Positions 1 to 8,593 of a stretch of 64,000 nt of DNA are shown here, piece after piece. The DNA is from Collinsella sp. GTDB lineage: Bacteria; Actinomycetota; Coriobacteriia; Coriobacteriales; Coriobacteriaceae. The stretch is from assembly GCA_019414205.1 (NCBI GenBank), contig DXML01000021.1:16758-80757 (forward strand). The letters are read 5' to 3'. The notes under the pieces were generated by a model. That model was not told the origin of the DNA. It made no database searches and worked only from the letters and a program-made list of their open reading frames with translations. A program made the position numbers and the translations under genes. Every line of letters begins with the position of its first letter. The first letter of the stretch is position 1.

Positions 1-768
1 CCGGCGCAGTTTTGTCTTGCGCTTATGCTGGCGTTCGGCCTTCTCTTCGGTGTCTTTCTAAAAAGCGGAACAACGTTGCTAGCCTTTGGCTATGGCGTTT
101 GTGGGGAGGATATTGGTTTCCTTTGGAATGCAATCGATCCTTCTGCGCCTGATGAGTCCCTTGTGCGCAGCGCTTTTGCCGGTACATCCCTGTTCGTTCC
201 ACTCATCGTTTGTTTGGTGCTTTTACAGGAGCATGGCTATAAAGAGGGATACCGTATTTCTTCAGCAAGAGGTCTCGCCCGTTTTAATGGGGCTCTGGCA
301 CATGTGCTTTCGTCTGCTTTACTAGTCGGCGCAGCATATAGTGCGCTTTGCTTTCTTCTGTTTGCAATAGCCATAATACGTGGAGGGCATAGCTACGCGC
401 ATGGCATGCTGGCTGCATTTTTGCCTGCAATGATAGTCAACACCGTATTGGTGATATCGGTTGCGCTGGAGACGGTGACCATCTATCGGATTACAGGCAG
501 CGCTGTATTGAGCGGGGCTGCAATAATTATTGGATTTGTCATGAGCTTGACGCTCTACGGAGCCTTCCTTCAGGCACCTATACCATCCTTGCGATGGATC
601 TTCTTCCTTCCTGGGCCGTACCTTGGAGTCGGATGTGCCCTTGGGTATAGCGATATGGGGCAACTGGCGCTTCTGGGCTATGGCGTGGCAGCCAGCTGTT
701 TATCGGTATTGATTTACGCTCTCGTGACCTGTCGTGTCGGAGGTGTGCTCAATGGCTCGTCAGATTAA
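1..768 (+). CDS. Polytopic membrane protein, 5' end cut by window edge
   Basis: The frame is open from base 1; the first ATG is at 25, but upstream codons contain no stop, so the gene probably begins outside the window. The visible product (about 250 residues) has roughly six hydrophobic segments separated by short polar loops and no soluble domain. It resembles ABC-2-type permease subunits in size and topology, but I see no diagnostic motif. Its 3' end overlaps the start of the next gene by 17 bases, so the two are probably co-translated and may form one membrane complex. An ATPase partner, if any, would lie upstream of the window. Function is not assigned. Confidence 0.7.
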   Translation, partial: PAQFCLALMLAFGLLFGVFLKSGTTLLAFGYGVCGEDIGFLWNAIDPSAPDESLVRSAFAGTSLFVPLIVCLVLLQEHGYKEGYRISSARGLARFNGALAHVLSSALLVGAAYSALCFLLFAIAIIRGGHSYAHGMLAAFLPAMIVNTVLVISVALETVTIYRITGSAVLSGAAIIIGFVMSLTLYGAFLQAPIPSLRWIFFLPGPYLGVGCALGYSDMGQLALLGYGVAASCLSVLIYALVTCRVGGVLNGSSD

Positions 769-1570
769 AAGGTTCCTCCATTCAGAATTGAAGCATGTGA
801 GCAAATGGACGTACGTCTTAATCCTGGCAATTTATGCGTGTATGGTGATATTGCAGCTTAATTCTTTCCCGATGTGGTTCTGTAGCCTCCGCGAGGGCAG
901 TTTCTTGGGCTTTTTCCCAGACCCGACGCTTAAACTGTCGGCAGAGGACGCCCTTCTATTTGGTAATGCAGAGGTTTTTCGCGGCTTGCTGTTCAACGTG
1001 GCCCCGTTGGCTCATGCATTGTTCTTTCCGCTTGTCGCGCCTTGCGTTGTCCCACGCTTTGTCAGTTCGAGCTTTGTCGAGGAACCGTGGGGGCTGTCGG
1101 AGGCTCGGGGAGGGAAGCGGGCGTGCGTTACCGTTGCGCGAGCGATGCTGTCTTCTTTCGCCCTATTGGGCGCGTTTATCCTGTCAAGTGTCGTTTTGTA
1201 CTGTCTTAACTGCGCAATCGTTTCGGATGCTCAGCAGTATTTCAACCTGAATATGTTTTGCGATCGACTTCTTCTGGCGAGTGCGGTCTGCCTTGCATAC
1301 GTGGTCTCTTGCGTGATCGTTGTTTCCTATTTTGGATCCGGCTTCGGTCCTATTGGCATGCTGTTGCTTGTCAACGTCGTAACGATCTACATACAGGTCG
1401 GGGCCAATTCCATGCTTCCACTTCCGGCTTCGATGCTCATGTGGATTTGCGGCGTGACCCCGTTGGAGGACGGTCAATGCACCTCGATTTTAATTGACTG
1501 CCTCATAAACGTAGCAAGCGTTTTTGCCATCTGCTTTACCGTCGACCGATTGCGGTCGAGATTTCTTTGA
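752..1570 (+). CDS. Polytopic membrane protein, ABC-2 permease-like
   Basis: About 272 residues. ATG at 752 is preferred over GTG at 734 because GGAGG at 739-743 lies eight bases upstream of it. A basic, soluble N-terminus (residues 1-18) is followed by about six hydrophobic helices; a loop near residues 45-75 is likely extracytoplasmic. It overlaps the preceding membrane gene, which suggests a paired two-subunit transporter such as an antibiotic or bacteriocin immunity exporter. That role is inferred from size and pairing only; no sequence motif proves it. Confidence 0.7.
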   Translation: MARQIKRFLHSELKHVSKWTYVLILAIYACMVILQLNSFPMWFCSLREGSFLGFFPDPTLKLSAEDALLFGNAEVFRGLLFNVAPLAHALFFPLVAPCVVPRFVSSSFVEEPWGLSEARGGKRACVTVARAMLSSFALLGAFILSSVVLYCLNCAIVSDAQQYFNLNMFCDRLLLASAVCLAYVVSCVIVVSYFGSGFGPIGMLLLVNVVTIYIQVGANSMLPLPASMLMWICGVTPLEDGQCTSILIDCLINVASVFAICFTVDRLRSRFL

Positions 1571-1608
1571 TTGTTTGTGAGGGATAAACATACCGAGCGT
1601 ATCAAATA

Positions 1609-1650
1609 CAGGGGGGGGCGGGCACCGTGGCTGGTGTACGCCCCCCCCTG
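1609..1650. terminator. Strong G8/C8 hairpin between convergent genes
   Basis: A 12-base perfect inverted repeat (CAGGGGGGGGCG at 1609-1620 and its complement at 1639-1650) sits between two convergent genes. There is no T-run on either strand, so termination in both directions is plausible rather than certain. Confidence 0.45.
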
Positions 1651-1683
1651 GCTTAGGAGGCTTTAACTTGTGTGGCTTGCGAG

Positions 1684-2493
1684 CTAGCGGGCCTGCTTTA
1701 CCTTAGCTGCTGCCTCGACAAACGACTTCCACAGGTTAAAGTCGGTCTCGAGCGTTTGCCAGGTGTACTCGGGGTGCCATTGCACGCCCAGGCAGAACGG
1801 CTGGCCTTCGACTTCGATGCACTCGGGAACGCCATCGGTTGCCTGGGCGACCAGGCGCGTATGCTTACCCAAGCGGTCGACGCAGCAGTGGTGTGCCGAG
1901 TTGGTCTGGATCAGCCTGTGTCCGCCAAGCGCGCGTTCCAGCAGCGAGCCCGGCACGACCTCGACGGGATGCACGGGGTCGTTGAGCACGTGGGTATGGC
2001 GCCACTGCGTGCGGCCCTCGCGAGCGCCCAGGCTCGGCACGTCCATGCACAGGGTGCCGCCGGTGGCGACGTTGAGCAGCTGTGTGCCTCGGCAGGTGGT
2101 AAAGAGCGGCTTCTTGGCGCGAAGCACCTCGTTAACCAGCTTAAACTCAAAACGATCGCGAATCTCGCAGCACAGTGTGGGGTCGTAAGGACGCTCGTCG
2201 CCCCAGCGTTTGGGGTTGACATCCGGGCCGCCGGGAATAGCGATACCGTCGGCGATATCGACGTAATGGCGGATGACCTCAATGTCCTCGGTAATGGACA
2301 TCTGCAGCGGCAGACCGCCGGCGGCAAGAATGGCGTCGACAAAGACGCTCGCAATCTCCTCGTTGGGGGAGAGCGTCTCGCTCAAATAGGGCTTCGCTTC
2401 TTCCCAGCGTGGTGCTACCAGGATAAGCGGGCGGTCGGCGGGATCGACGTCGACGTGCGGAGTGTAGGACGATGAGGTGCGGGTTCCGATCAT
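1684..2493 (-). CDS. Gamma-glutamyl-gamma-aminobutyrate hydrolase family protein (peptidase C26)
   Basis: 269 residues, a class-I glutamine-amidotransferase-fold hydrolase. The catalytic triad is visible: nucleophile Cys134 in TTCRGTQLLN, and His240 and Glu242 in QWHPEY near the C-terminus. An oxyanion-type IPGGPDVNP segment lies at residues 86-94. The family cleaves gamma-glutamyl amide bonds, for example gamma-Glu-GABA in putrescine breakdown. It is encoded on the same strand just downstream of a glutamate-type ABC importer, so it may release glutamate or work on imported gamma-glutamyl compounds; that link is inference. Length is normal for the family. The protein is cytoplasmic. Confidence 0.88.
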   Translation of the reverse strand: MIGTRTSSSYTPHVDVDPADRPLILVAPRWEEAKPYLSETLSPNEEIASVFVDAILAAGGLPLQMSITEDIEVIRHYVDIADGIAIPGGPDVNPKRWGDERPYDPTLCCEIRDRFEFKLVNEVLRAKKPLFTTCRGTQLLNVATGGTLCMDVPSLGAREGRTQWRHTHVLNDPVHPVEVVPGSLLERALGGHRLIQTNSAHHCCVDRLGKHTRLVAQATDGVPECIEVEGQPFCLGVQWHPEYTWQTLETDFNLWKSFVEAAAKVKQAR

Positions 2494-2580
2494 GGGTGCG
2501 GCTTTCGAATCCGGATGGACATGGCACAGAGGTGGCGCGGGACAAACGTTACTGATGAATTCGCCCGCGTGGCAATTGGG

Positions 2581-3345
2581 TTAGTGGCCCTTAATGGAGT
2601 TGAGGAAGTCCTGGGCGCGCTTGGTCTGGGGGTGGTCGAAGAACTCGTCGGGCGTGCCGGTCTCCACGATCTGGCCGTCGGCCATAAACACGACGCGATC
2701 AGCCACGCGGCGGGCAAAGTTCATCTCGTGCGTAATGACGATCATCGTCATGCCCTGCTGGGCCAGGCGAACCATGACCTCGAGCACCTCGTTGATCATC
2801 TCGGGGTCCAGCGCACTCGTGGGCTCGTCAAAAAGCATGGCCTTGGGCTGCATGGCGAGCGAACGGGCGATGGCCACGCGCTGCTGTTGGCCGCCCGAAA
2901 GCTGTGCGGGCACCTTGTCGGCCTGCTCGGCCACGCCCACGCGGCTCAGCAGGTCCATGGCGCGCTCGCGGGCCTCGTCCTTGGAGACGCCCAGCACATC
3001 GACCGGTCCCAGCATGACGTTCTGCAGTACGGTCATATGTGCGAACAGATTAAACTGCTGAAACACCATGCCCAGCTCGGCACGCATGCGGGCAAGGTCT
3101 TTGCCTTCCTGCGGCAGGGGCTTGCCCTCGATGAGGATCTCGCCCGAGTCGATGGTTTCCAGGCGGTTGATGGTTCGGCACATGGTCGACTTGCCCGAAC
3201 CCGAGGGGCCGATCACGACGATGACCTCGCCGCGGTCGACCGAGAGATTGATGTCGTTGAGGACGTGCAGGTCGCCATAGTGCTTATCGACGTGCTTGAG
3301 CTCGATCAGCGGCTGATTGCCGGTGGAAGAAGTGCTCTGTGCCAT
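2581..3345 (-). CDS. gluA: Polar amino acid ABC transporter ATP-binding protein (GluA/GlnQ type)
   Basis: 254 residues, a complete ABC ATPase. Walker A GPSGSGKST is at 46-54, the Q-loop glutamine at 96, signature LSGGQQQ at 149-155, Walker B LFDEP at 171-175 and switch His206. The D-loop SALD and the general sequence are typical of GlnQ/GluA, which energise uptake of glutamate, glutamine or related polar amino acids. It is the last gene of a four-gene minus-strand operon (binding protein, two permeases, ATPase), 36 bases after the preceding permease. The substrate is inferred from family resemblance to actinobacterial gluABCD. Confidence 0.93.
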   Translation of the reverse strand: MAQSTSSTGNQPLIELKHVDKHYGDLHVLNDINLSVDRGEVIVVIGPSGSGKSTMCRTINRLETIDSGEILIEGKPLPQEGKDLARMRAELGMVFQQFNLFAHMTVLQNVMLGPVDVLGVSKDEARERAMDLLSRVGVAEQADKVPAQLSGGQQQRVAIARSLAMQPKAMLFDEPTSALDPEMINEVLEVMVRLAQQGMTMIVITHEMNFARRVADRVVFMADGQIVETGTPDEFFDHPQTKRAQDFLNSIKGH

Positions 3346-3381
3346 GGTGCTCGGCTCCTTATGACTCGAAATGGTAAAGCG

Positions 3382-4215
3382 TTAGCGGATGATCGTCGCG
3401 CCGGTCTTGTGCGAGATGTAGACAGCGGCCTTGTTGATCGCGACGTTGATGAGGATATAGATGACCGCGATTACAAGGTAGACCGACACGAGGGCGTCGT
3501 AGTTGGTAATGAGCACGCGGGCATTTTGCATGAGGTCGGGGTAGCTCACCACGTAGGCGACGGTGGTGTCTTTGACGACGACCACAAGCTGCGAAATCAA
3601 CGACGGAATGATAAAGCGAATCGCCTGCGGCAACACGATTTTAAAGGTGATTTTAGCCTTGGAGAGACCGAGTGCCTGGGCGGCCTCGACCTGACCGCGC
3701 GGCACGGCGTTTACGCCGGCACGGAAGATCTCGGCCAGTACGCCGGCCGCAGCGAGCGCGACGGGAAGCGTGAGCATCCAAAACGACGGCAGCGCGATCT
3801 TGTACTGGGGCAGCACCAAAAAGAAGAAGTAGATGAACAGAAGGCTCGGCACGCCACGGAAGAAATCGGTGAGCACGCGGCAGACCAGCTGCAGCGGCTT
3901 GATGTCGCTCGTGCGGCCGAGCATGAGGGCCAGACCCAGTACCAGCGCGATGGCGCCGGCGGTGAGTGCGACTTTAACGGTGCCCTCAAAACCGGCGAGC
4001 AAGAATTTCCAGGTGGTGAGGTGCGTAAAGAAGTACCAGTAATGGACCGAAAGCTGGCCGGTCACATAAAAGCGCTGCAGTACCAGAGCGATGAGCGCGG
4101 CCACGGCAACAAGTGAGATGGCGGCGCCGACGCGAATCTTGGCGCGCATCTTGGGGCCGGGAGCCTCGTAGAGCGCATCGCGCATGGTGAGCGCGGAGGT
4201 GGAGTGCTTGCTCAT
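3382..4215 (-). CDS. gluD: Polar amino acid ABC transporter permease (GluD type)
   Basis: 277 residues. A 30-residue cytoplasmic N-terminus precedes five or six membrane helices of the HisMQ/GlnP-type permease domain. The EAA loop that contacts the ATPase is visible as GQVEAAQALGLSKAKI, followed by VLPQAIR. Its start overlaps the stop of the upstream permease by four bases (ATGA-type coupling), so the two permeases are translated together and probably form a heterodimer. Confidence 0.92.
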   Translation of the reverse strand: MSKHSTSALTMRDALYEAPGPKMRAKIRVGAAISLVAVAALIALVLQRFYVTGQLSVHYWYFFTHLTTWKFLLAGFEGTVKVALTAGAIALVLGLALMLGRTSDIKPLQLVCRVLTDFFRGVPSLLFIYFFFLVLPQYKIALPSFWMLTLPVALAAAGVLAEIFRAGVNAVPRGQVEAAQALGLSKAKITFKIVLPQAIRFIIPSLISQLVVVVKDTTVAYVVSYPDLMQNARVLITNYDALVSVYLVIAVIYILINVAINKAAVYISHKTGATIIR

Positions 4216-4871
4216 CGGAGGATCCTCACCTTCTTATCGATATAGTTGCCAATGTGGCTCACCACAAAGGCCGTGCCCAGGTAGCCGAGCGCCGAGATAA
4301 AGAACGCGGCGACGCCGCCGAGCGAGCGCGTGTTGATGTAGCTCACCACGCCGGTGAGCTCCTGCGGTTTAAGCGGCACCTGACTGCCGAGTGCGGTGGT
4401 GAGCATGACGGCGATAAAGAGGTTGGTCATGGGCAGCACGCTCGAGCGCAGCGCCTGCGGAATCACGATCTTGGCGAGGATACGGCTGAAGTTCATGCCC
4501 AGCGAGCGGGCGGCTTCCACCTGGCCGACACCGACGGTGTTGATGCCGCTCATAAAGTTCTCGGAGCCAAAGGCAGAACCCAAGAGCACTGTGGCGACGA
4601 TAACGCAGGTGCGGTAGGGCAGGACGACCTTGAGCGGCGGCAGCGCATAGACGACGATAATGAGCAGCGCAATGCCGGGGATGTTACGTAAGACCTGGAC
4701 ATACAGGTCGCCGAAGACGCGCAGCGGCTTGAGCGGCGACACGCGCATCACGGTGACGGTGACGGCCAGCACCATGGCGATGACAAACGACTCAAGCGTC
4801 ATGCCCCAGGTTGCTAGCAGCGCGTCGATATAGTTCTGGCCATAGAGCGACCAGAGCTCGGAGAGACTCAT
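4212..4871 (-). CDS. gluC: Polar amino acid ABC transporter permease (GluC type)
   Basis: 219 residues, about five membrane helices, with the HisM/GlnP permease signature and EAA loop GQVEAARSLGMNFSRIL followed by VIPQALR. The N-terminus is short, as is normal for GluC/GlnP. It lies 138 bases downstream of the binding-protein gene and overlaps the second permease by four bases. It forms half of the membrane channel of the importer. Confidence 0.92.
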   Translation of the reverse strand: MSLSELWSLYGQNYIDALLATWGMTLESFVIAMVLAVTVTVMRVSPLKPLRVFGDLYVQVLRNIPGIALLIIVVYALPPLKVVLPYRTCVIVATVLLGSAFGSENFMSGINTVGVGQVEAARSLGMNFSRILAKIVIPQALRSSVLPMTNLFIAVMLTTALGSQVPLKPQELTGVVSYINTRSLGGVAAFFISALGYLGTAFVVSHIGNYIDKKVRILR

Positions 4872-5009
4872 GCGGACCTCCCGCCGGTAAGGAAAGGGGC
4901 TCCCGTGTGTACGGAAGCCCCGACAACTCAGTGAGGAAACAGTTTAGCGCAATAAAGCGCATCGTGCGTTTCCGTATGGTTTCGTAGCGGCCGTTACCAG
5001 GCTCGCTGC

Positions 5010-6005
5010 CTAGGCGCCGATCTCGGGCAGCTCGGGAACATTGGTGTCGCCCGTACGGTCGCCAATGCAGATCTGCCACAGCTCGGTCCAGGTGCCGTCA
5101 TCCTCGATCTTCTTAAGGAAGTCGTTGACAAAGGCGACACCGTCGGAATCGAGCGGCAGGCCGATGCCGTAGGGCTCCTTGCTGCCGAAGGGCTTGCCGG
5201 CAATCTTGTACTTGCCGGGCTCGCGGACCAGGGCGCTCTGCTGCATGTTGTTGTCGATGACGTAGGCGTCAACGCGGCCCTGCTGGAGTGCCTGACGTGC
5301 CTCCTCGTCGGTCTTGAACTCCTGCTGGCTGGCCTTGGGGGCAAACTCCTCCAGGATGGCGGGGCCGTTGGAGCCGGACTGGACGGCGACGTTCTTGTCG
5401 GCCAGGTCGTCGACGCTCTTGATGTCGTCGTTGTCGGCGAGCACCAGGATAGCCTGCTGGGTGTAGTAGTAGGGACCGGCGAAGGAGACGAGCTTCTTGC
5501 GCTCGTCAGTGATGGTGTAGGTGGCAAAGACAGCGTCGACCTGGCCGTTCTGCAGGACGGACTCGCGCGTGTCCGAGGTCACCTGGGTGATCTCGACCTT
5601 GTTCTCGCCTAGGATGTAGTTGGACAGAAGCTGCGCGATGCCGGCATCGAAGCCACGGGTCTGACCGTCTTTCTCGTTGAGGAGGGAGAAAAGCGTAGAG
5701 GTCTGAACGCCACCGATCTTAAAGACGCCGGCGTCCTTGACGGCCGTAGCCCAGGTGCTGGCGGCGATGGCATCGTCATCGGCCTTGGGGCCGTTGTCGA
5801 CGAGCTTGTCGAATGCCTTGGCGTCGAGCGTGGTGGAAGCCTCGGTATCTTCGGAGCTCTTGGAGGAGCCGGCGGCGGAACCCTTGTCGGCCTCGGCGCT
5901 GGTGTCGGAGCAGCCGGCAAGACCAAGGCCGGCGACGGTTGCGAAGGTGGCGGCAACGAAGCCGCGGCGGTCGAGAACGACCTGCTGGGAGAGGTTTTTG
6001 CTCAT
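5010..6005 (-). CDS. gluB: Glutamate/polar amino acid-binding lipoprotein (SBP family 3), possible Tat substrate
   Basis: 331 residues, a periplasmic-binding-protein-like type II solute receptor. The N-terminus holds a lipobox LAGC with Cys32 as the lipidation site and a twin-arginine DRRGFV at residues 12-17, directly before the hydrophobic stretch. A Ser/Ala/Glu-rich linker (about 33-58) leads into the two-lobed SBP_bac_3 domain. First gene of the importer operon, so it would be made in excess over the membrane subunits. It captures the amino acid outside the cell and delivers it to GluCD. The Tat route is inference: the RRxF motif fits, but Sec export cannot be excluded. Confidence 0.9.
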   Translation of the reverse strand: MSKNLSQQVVLDRRGFVAATFATVAGLGLAGCSDTSAEADKGSAAGSSKSSEDTEASTTLDAKAFDKLVDNGPKADDDAIAASTWATAVKDAGVFKIGGVQTSTLFSLLNEKDGQTRGFDAGIAQLLSNYILGENKVEITQVTSDTRESVLQNGQVDAVFATYTITDERKKLVSFAGPYYYTQQAILVLADNDDIKSVDDLADKNVAVQSGSNGPAILEEFAPKASQQEFKTDEEARQALQQGRVDAYVIDNNMQQSALVREPGKYKIAGKPFGSKEPYGIGLPLDSDGVAFVNDFLKKIEDDGTWTELWQICIGDRTGDTNVPELPEIGA

Positions 6006-6048
6006 GGTAGAACACCTTTCTCAATAAAATCCCTAGCGGTTGAGTAGA

Positions 6049-6078
6049 GTTATACCCTATCCCGCTCAAATGGGTCAA
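6049..6078 (-). promoter_or_regulatory. Sigma70-type promoter of the glutamate importer operon
   Basis: Read on the minus strand: -35 TTGACC (6078-6073), an 18-base spacer and -10 TATAAC (6054-6049), each 5/6 to consensus. The start would fall about 40 bases upstream of the gluB ATG, whose Shine-Dalgarno is GAAAGG. Confidence 0.6.
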
Positions 6079-6121
6079 CACGAAATAACTCAGAAACATA
6101 CTTACCTTATGGGTTATTGTA

Positions 6122-6160
6122 CCTACCAAAAAGAGACAGGTTAATTTTGGCAGGTTTTAT
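6122..6160. repeat. Dispersed hairpin repeat, copy A (arms CCTACCAAAA / TTTTGGCAGG)
   Basis: CCTACCAAAA and TTTTGGCAGG form an inverted repeat around a GAGACAGG centre. The block, including downstream GTTTTATCTG and AAACGTC, recurs with substitutions at 40260-40310 just after the Asp23 gene. The centre resembles that of the other hairpins at 6322, 15197, 35367 and 37630. Confidence 0.6.
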
Positions 6161-6321
6161 CTGGGCAAACGTCGATTATTGCAGCTGAGATAGCGCTCTG
6201 CAGACGGCATGATCGCTTGCAGCGGTCGCTATAATGGCGGCAGCGCGACACATATGACACATATATAAGTAAAGGGATCGCGTATGAACGGTTATTCGTT
6301 TTTCGCACCGACCGTGACCTA

Positions 6322-6360
6322 AAACCACCACAAAGGGGACAGGCACCTTTGTGGTGGTTT
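6322..6360. repeat. Dispersed hairpin repeat, AAACCACCACAAAGG arms
   Basis: Perfect 15-base arms (6322-6336 and 6346-6360) flank GGACAGGCA. Nearly the same 39-base unit occurs at 35367-35407. Confidence 0.8.
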
Positions 6361-6392
6361 GGGCTGGTACGGCGGCCGGTCTCGTTGTTTTG

Positions 6393-6527
6393 TCTCAATC
6401 TGTAACATCTAGACGAGGAAATGGGTTCTTACTGTTACAGATCGAGATCTTATCCTTAGGGGGATTTGAATGTCTCGATCTGTAACAGTTAGGCGGGAAT
6501 TTGGGCCATAGATGTTACAGATTGAGA
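6393..6527. repeat. Two tandem 55-bp inverted-repeat units
   Basis: Unit 1 (6393-6447) and unit 2 (6473-6527) both start with TCTCRATCTGTAACA and end with its complement TGTTACAGATYGAGA, giving 15-base arms and a 25-base centre. The centres differ from each other. Unit period is 80 bases. No open frame is conserved between the units. They could be protein-binding sites or mobile palindromes. Confidence 0.75.
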
Positions 6528-6545
6528 TAATCGCGTCGCGAAAAT

Positions 6546-6585
6546 AAAAACCTCCGCATGGGTGCTTCCCTTGCGGAGGTTTTTT
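6546..6585. terminator. Rho-independent terminator after dxs
   Basis: AAAACCTCCGCA and TGCGGAGGTTTT pair around a 12-base loop, with A5 on the left and T6 on the right, so it can terminate in both directions. The last bases overlap the dxs stop codon. Confidence 0.85.
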
Positions 6586-8365
6586 ACTCGTTCAGTAGCC
6601 TTACGGCCTCGGCGGCCATGTTCTCGACCGTCATGCCGTTCTGAGCGAGCAACTCGTTGGGGTCGTAGCGGTCGGGGAAGCCCTTGGCGATGCCAAAGGT
6701 GCGCGTGCGCACGGGCGTGCAGGCCAAGTAGCACGCGACACGCTCGCCCCAGCCACCGTCCAAGATGCCGTCCTCGAGAGTGACGACAACGCGATGCTCG
6801 GCGGCAAGACTGTCGAGGAACTCGCGGTCGAGCTCGGTTGCATAGCGCGGGTTGACAAGCGTGGCCTCGATGCCGTACTCGGCGGTCAGACGGTTTGCCA
6901 CGCGCTCGCCCAGCTCAAAGAAATCGCCGAGCGCGAGCACTGCTACGTCTCGACCCTGGCGCACCACGTTGTAGCGAACGGCGCTGTAGTCGGTGTCTTC
7001 GGCAGGCGCAAGGTCGGGGCGGCTTACCAGGCCGATGCCCGGTACACGAATCGCCACGGGATGCTCGCGGTGGTCGAGCGACCAGCTCAGCATGGACAGA
7101 TATTCCTCCATGCAGGCCGGAGCCAAGTAGTGCATGTTGGGAAGACCGCCCAGCATGGAAATATCAAAGAACGAGAGGTGCGTCTCGGACGTGGTGCCAA
7201 AGATCGACGCACCAAACACCAAAATGGTCGCCGGGGCGTCGTTGAGGCACAGGTCGTGCCACAGCTCGTCGTAGGCGCGCTGCAAAAACGTGCCGTACAC
7301 ACCAAAGACTGGCTTGGCGCCCGAGCGCGCAAGCGCGGTGGCAAAGGTCACGGCGTGCTCCTCGGCAATGCCCACGTCAACAAACTGCTTGCCTGCCGCG
7401 GCGCGAAGCTCGGGCGTAAAGCCCATGATGTAGGGCGTTGCGGCCGTGATGCCCACAACCTGCGGATCGCGCTCTATGGCAGCGCTCAGGGCCTCGCCCG
7501 TAATGTCGGCATAGGTGCGCGGCGCAGGCTCGCTCGGATGGCCCGGGCAGAGCTTGCGCCCAGTCGCCATGTCAAACGGACCTACATGATGCCAGCGCTC
7601 GGGGTCGCTCTGGGCCGGCTCAAAGCCCTTGCCCTTCGCGGTGGAGACGTGCAGCACGATGGGATGATCGATATCGCGCAGTTCCTGCAGCACGTCGACT
7701 AGGGCCAACACATCGTTACCGGCGTCCAGATAGCGGTAGTCGAGCCCCATCGCGCGGAAAACGTTGCGCTCACAGGTGCCGTTGCTGGCGCGCAGCTCGG
7801 CCAGATTGCGATACAGGCCGCCATGGTTCTCGGCAATGGACTGGTCGTTGTCATTGACGACGATGATCAAGTTGCTGTCGAGCTCGGCGGCATTGTTGAA
7901 GCCCTCAAACGCCAGACCGCCCGAAAGCGAACCGTCGCCAATGATGGTGATGACGTTGTACGCATCGCCCGCCAGGTCACGAGCGTGCGCCAAGCCGCAG
8001 CCCAGGCTCACCGATGTGGAGGTGTGCCCCATGGCAAACAGGTCGTGTTCGGACTCGTTGGGATTGGCAAAGCCAGAGGCCTCGCCGTAGCGTGCCGGGT
8101 CGATATAAGTGTACGCGCGCCCAGTCAGCGCCTTGTGGGCATAGGTCTGGTGCGACACGTCAAAGACAATTTTGTCGGTGGGGGAGTTAAACACGCGATG
8201 GAGCGCAACCGTAAGCTCAACGACGCCCAGGTTGGGGGCAACGTGCCCGCCGACGGCGGCGGAGCTTTCGAGGATGGCGTGGCGGATCTCGCCGCAGAGC
8301 AGCGGAAGCTCGGCGCGATCGAGAGCCTTGACGTCCTCGGGCGTTGTCGTTTGCGTAAGCAGCAT
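6584..8365 (-). CDS. dxs: 1-deoxy-D-xylulose-5-phosphate synthase
   Basis: 593 residues. A thiamine-diphosphate enzyme joining pyruvate and glyceraldehyde-3-phosphate, the first step of the MEP isoprenoid pathway; the product also feeds thiamine and pyridoxal synthesis. Visible features: GHVAPNLGVVELTVALH (40-56), SHQTYAHK (71-78), the cofactor motif GDGSLSGG (143-150) with NDN 30 residues later, and the catalytic glutamate of IAEEHAVTF (about 335). It is some 25 residues shorter than the E. coli enzyme, and SHQTY replaces the more usual GHQAY, which I associate with a Firmicutes-like subgroup. It is monocistronic, ending in the terminator above; the Shine-Dalgarno GGAG lies 12 bases from the ATG. 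Confidence 0.93.
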   Translation of the reverse strand: MLLTQTTTPEDVKALDRAELPLLCGEIRHAILESSAAVGGHVAPNLGVVELTVALHRVFNSPTDKIVFDVSHQTYAHKALTGRAYTYIDPARYGEASGFANPNESEHDLFAMGHTSTSVSLGCGLAHARDLAGDAYNVITIIGDGSLSGGLAFEGFNNAAELDSNLIIVVNDNDQSIAENHGGLYRNLAELRASNGTCERNVFRAMGLDYRYLDAGNDVLALVDVLQELRDIDHPIVLHVSTAKGKGFEPAQSDPERWHHVGPFDMATGRKLCPGHPSEPAPRTYADITGEALSAAIERDPQVVGITAATPYIMGFTPELRAAAGKQFVDVGIAEEHAVTFATALARSGAKPVFGVYGTFLQRAYDELWHDLCLNDAPATILVFGASIFGTTSETHLSFFDISMLGGLPNMHYLAPACMEEYLSMLSWSLDHREHPVAIRVPGIGLVSRPDLAPAEDTDYSAVRYNVVRQGRDVAVLALGDFFELGERVANRLTAEYGIEATLVNPRYATELDREFLDSLAAEHRVVVTLEDGILDGGWGERVACYLACTPVRTRTFGIAKGFPDRYDPNELLAQNGMTVENMAAEAVRLLNE

Positions 8366-8593
8366 CGTTGTGGGTTACTCCATGCGAATCGTGCGCCGGC
8401 ACTCCCTCGGCCGGCACAATTGCACAAGACAGTCTCGCACATTTTGGCGTTTGATATGTGACGGCGGCGCGGTAATTCGCCAACTGGTGGGGCAAAACGT
8501 TTTGTCCGATGCCATACTGATAAGTTCCATGATGATTTTATTCATTGCGTGCAGGCTGTGGCTTGCCGCCGAGCGCCGCCGGAAGGAGGCCGC

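Larger units (their letters stand above)
6006..6583. other. Repeat-rich intergenic region upstream of gluB and downstream of dxs
   Basis: This 578-base gap holds no convincing gene. From left to right it has the gluB promoter, a hairpin repeat (6120-6172) that recurs at 40260, a second hairpin (6322-6360) that recurs at 35367, two tandem 55-base inverted-repeat units (6393-6527), and the dxs terminator. Short open frames here have no Shine-Dalgarno and no recognisable product. Confidence 0.7.

Noticed and set aside
2515..4116. Plus-strand frame of 533 residues opposite the gluA/gluD genes
   Set aside because: Low-complexity His/Asp/Arg product typical of antisense translation of ABC transporter genes.
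6393..6527. CRISPR array
   Set aside because: Only two units, each with inverted rather than direct repeats, and no cas genes in the window.
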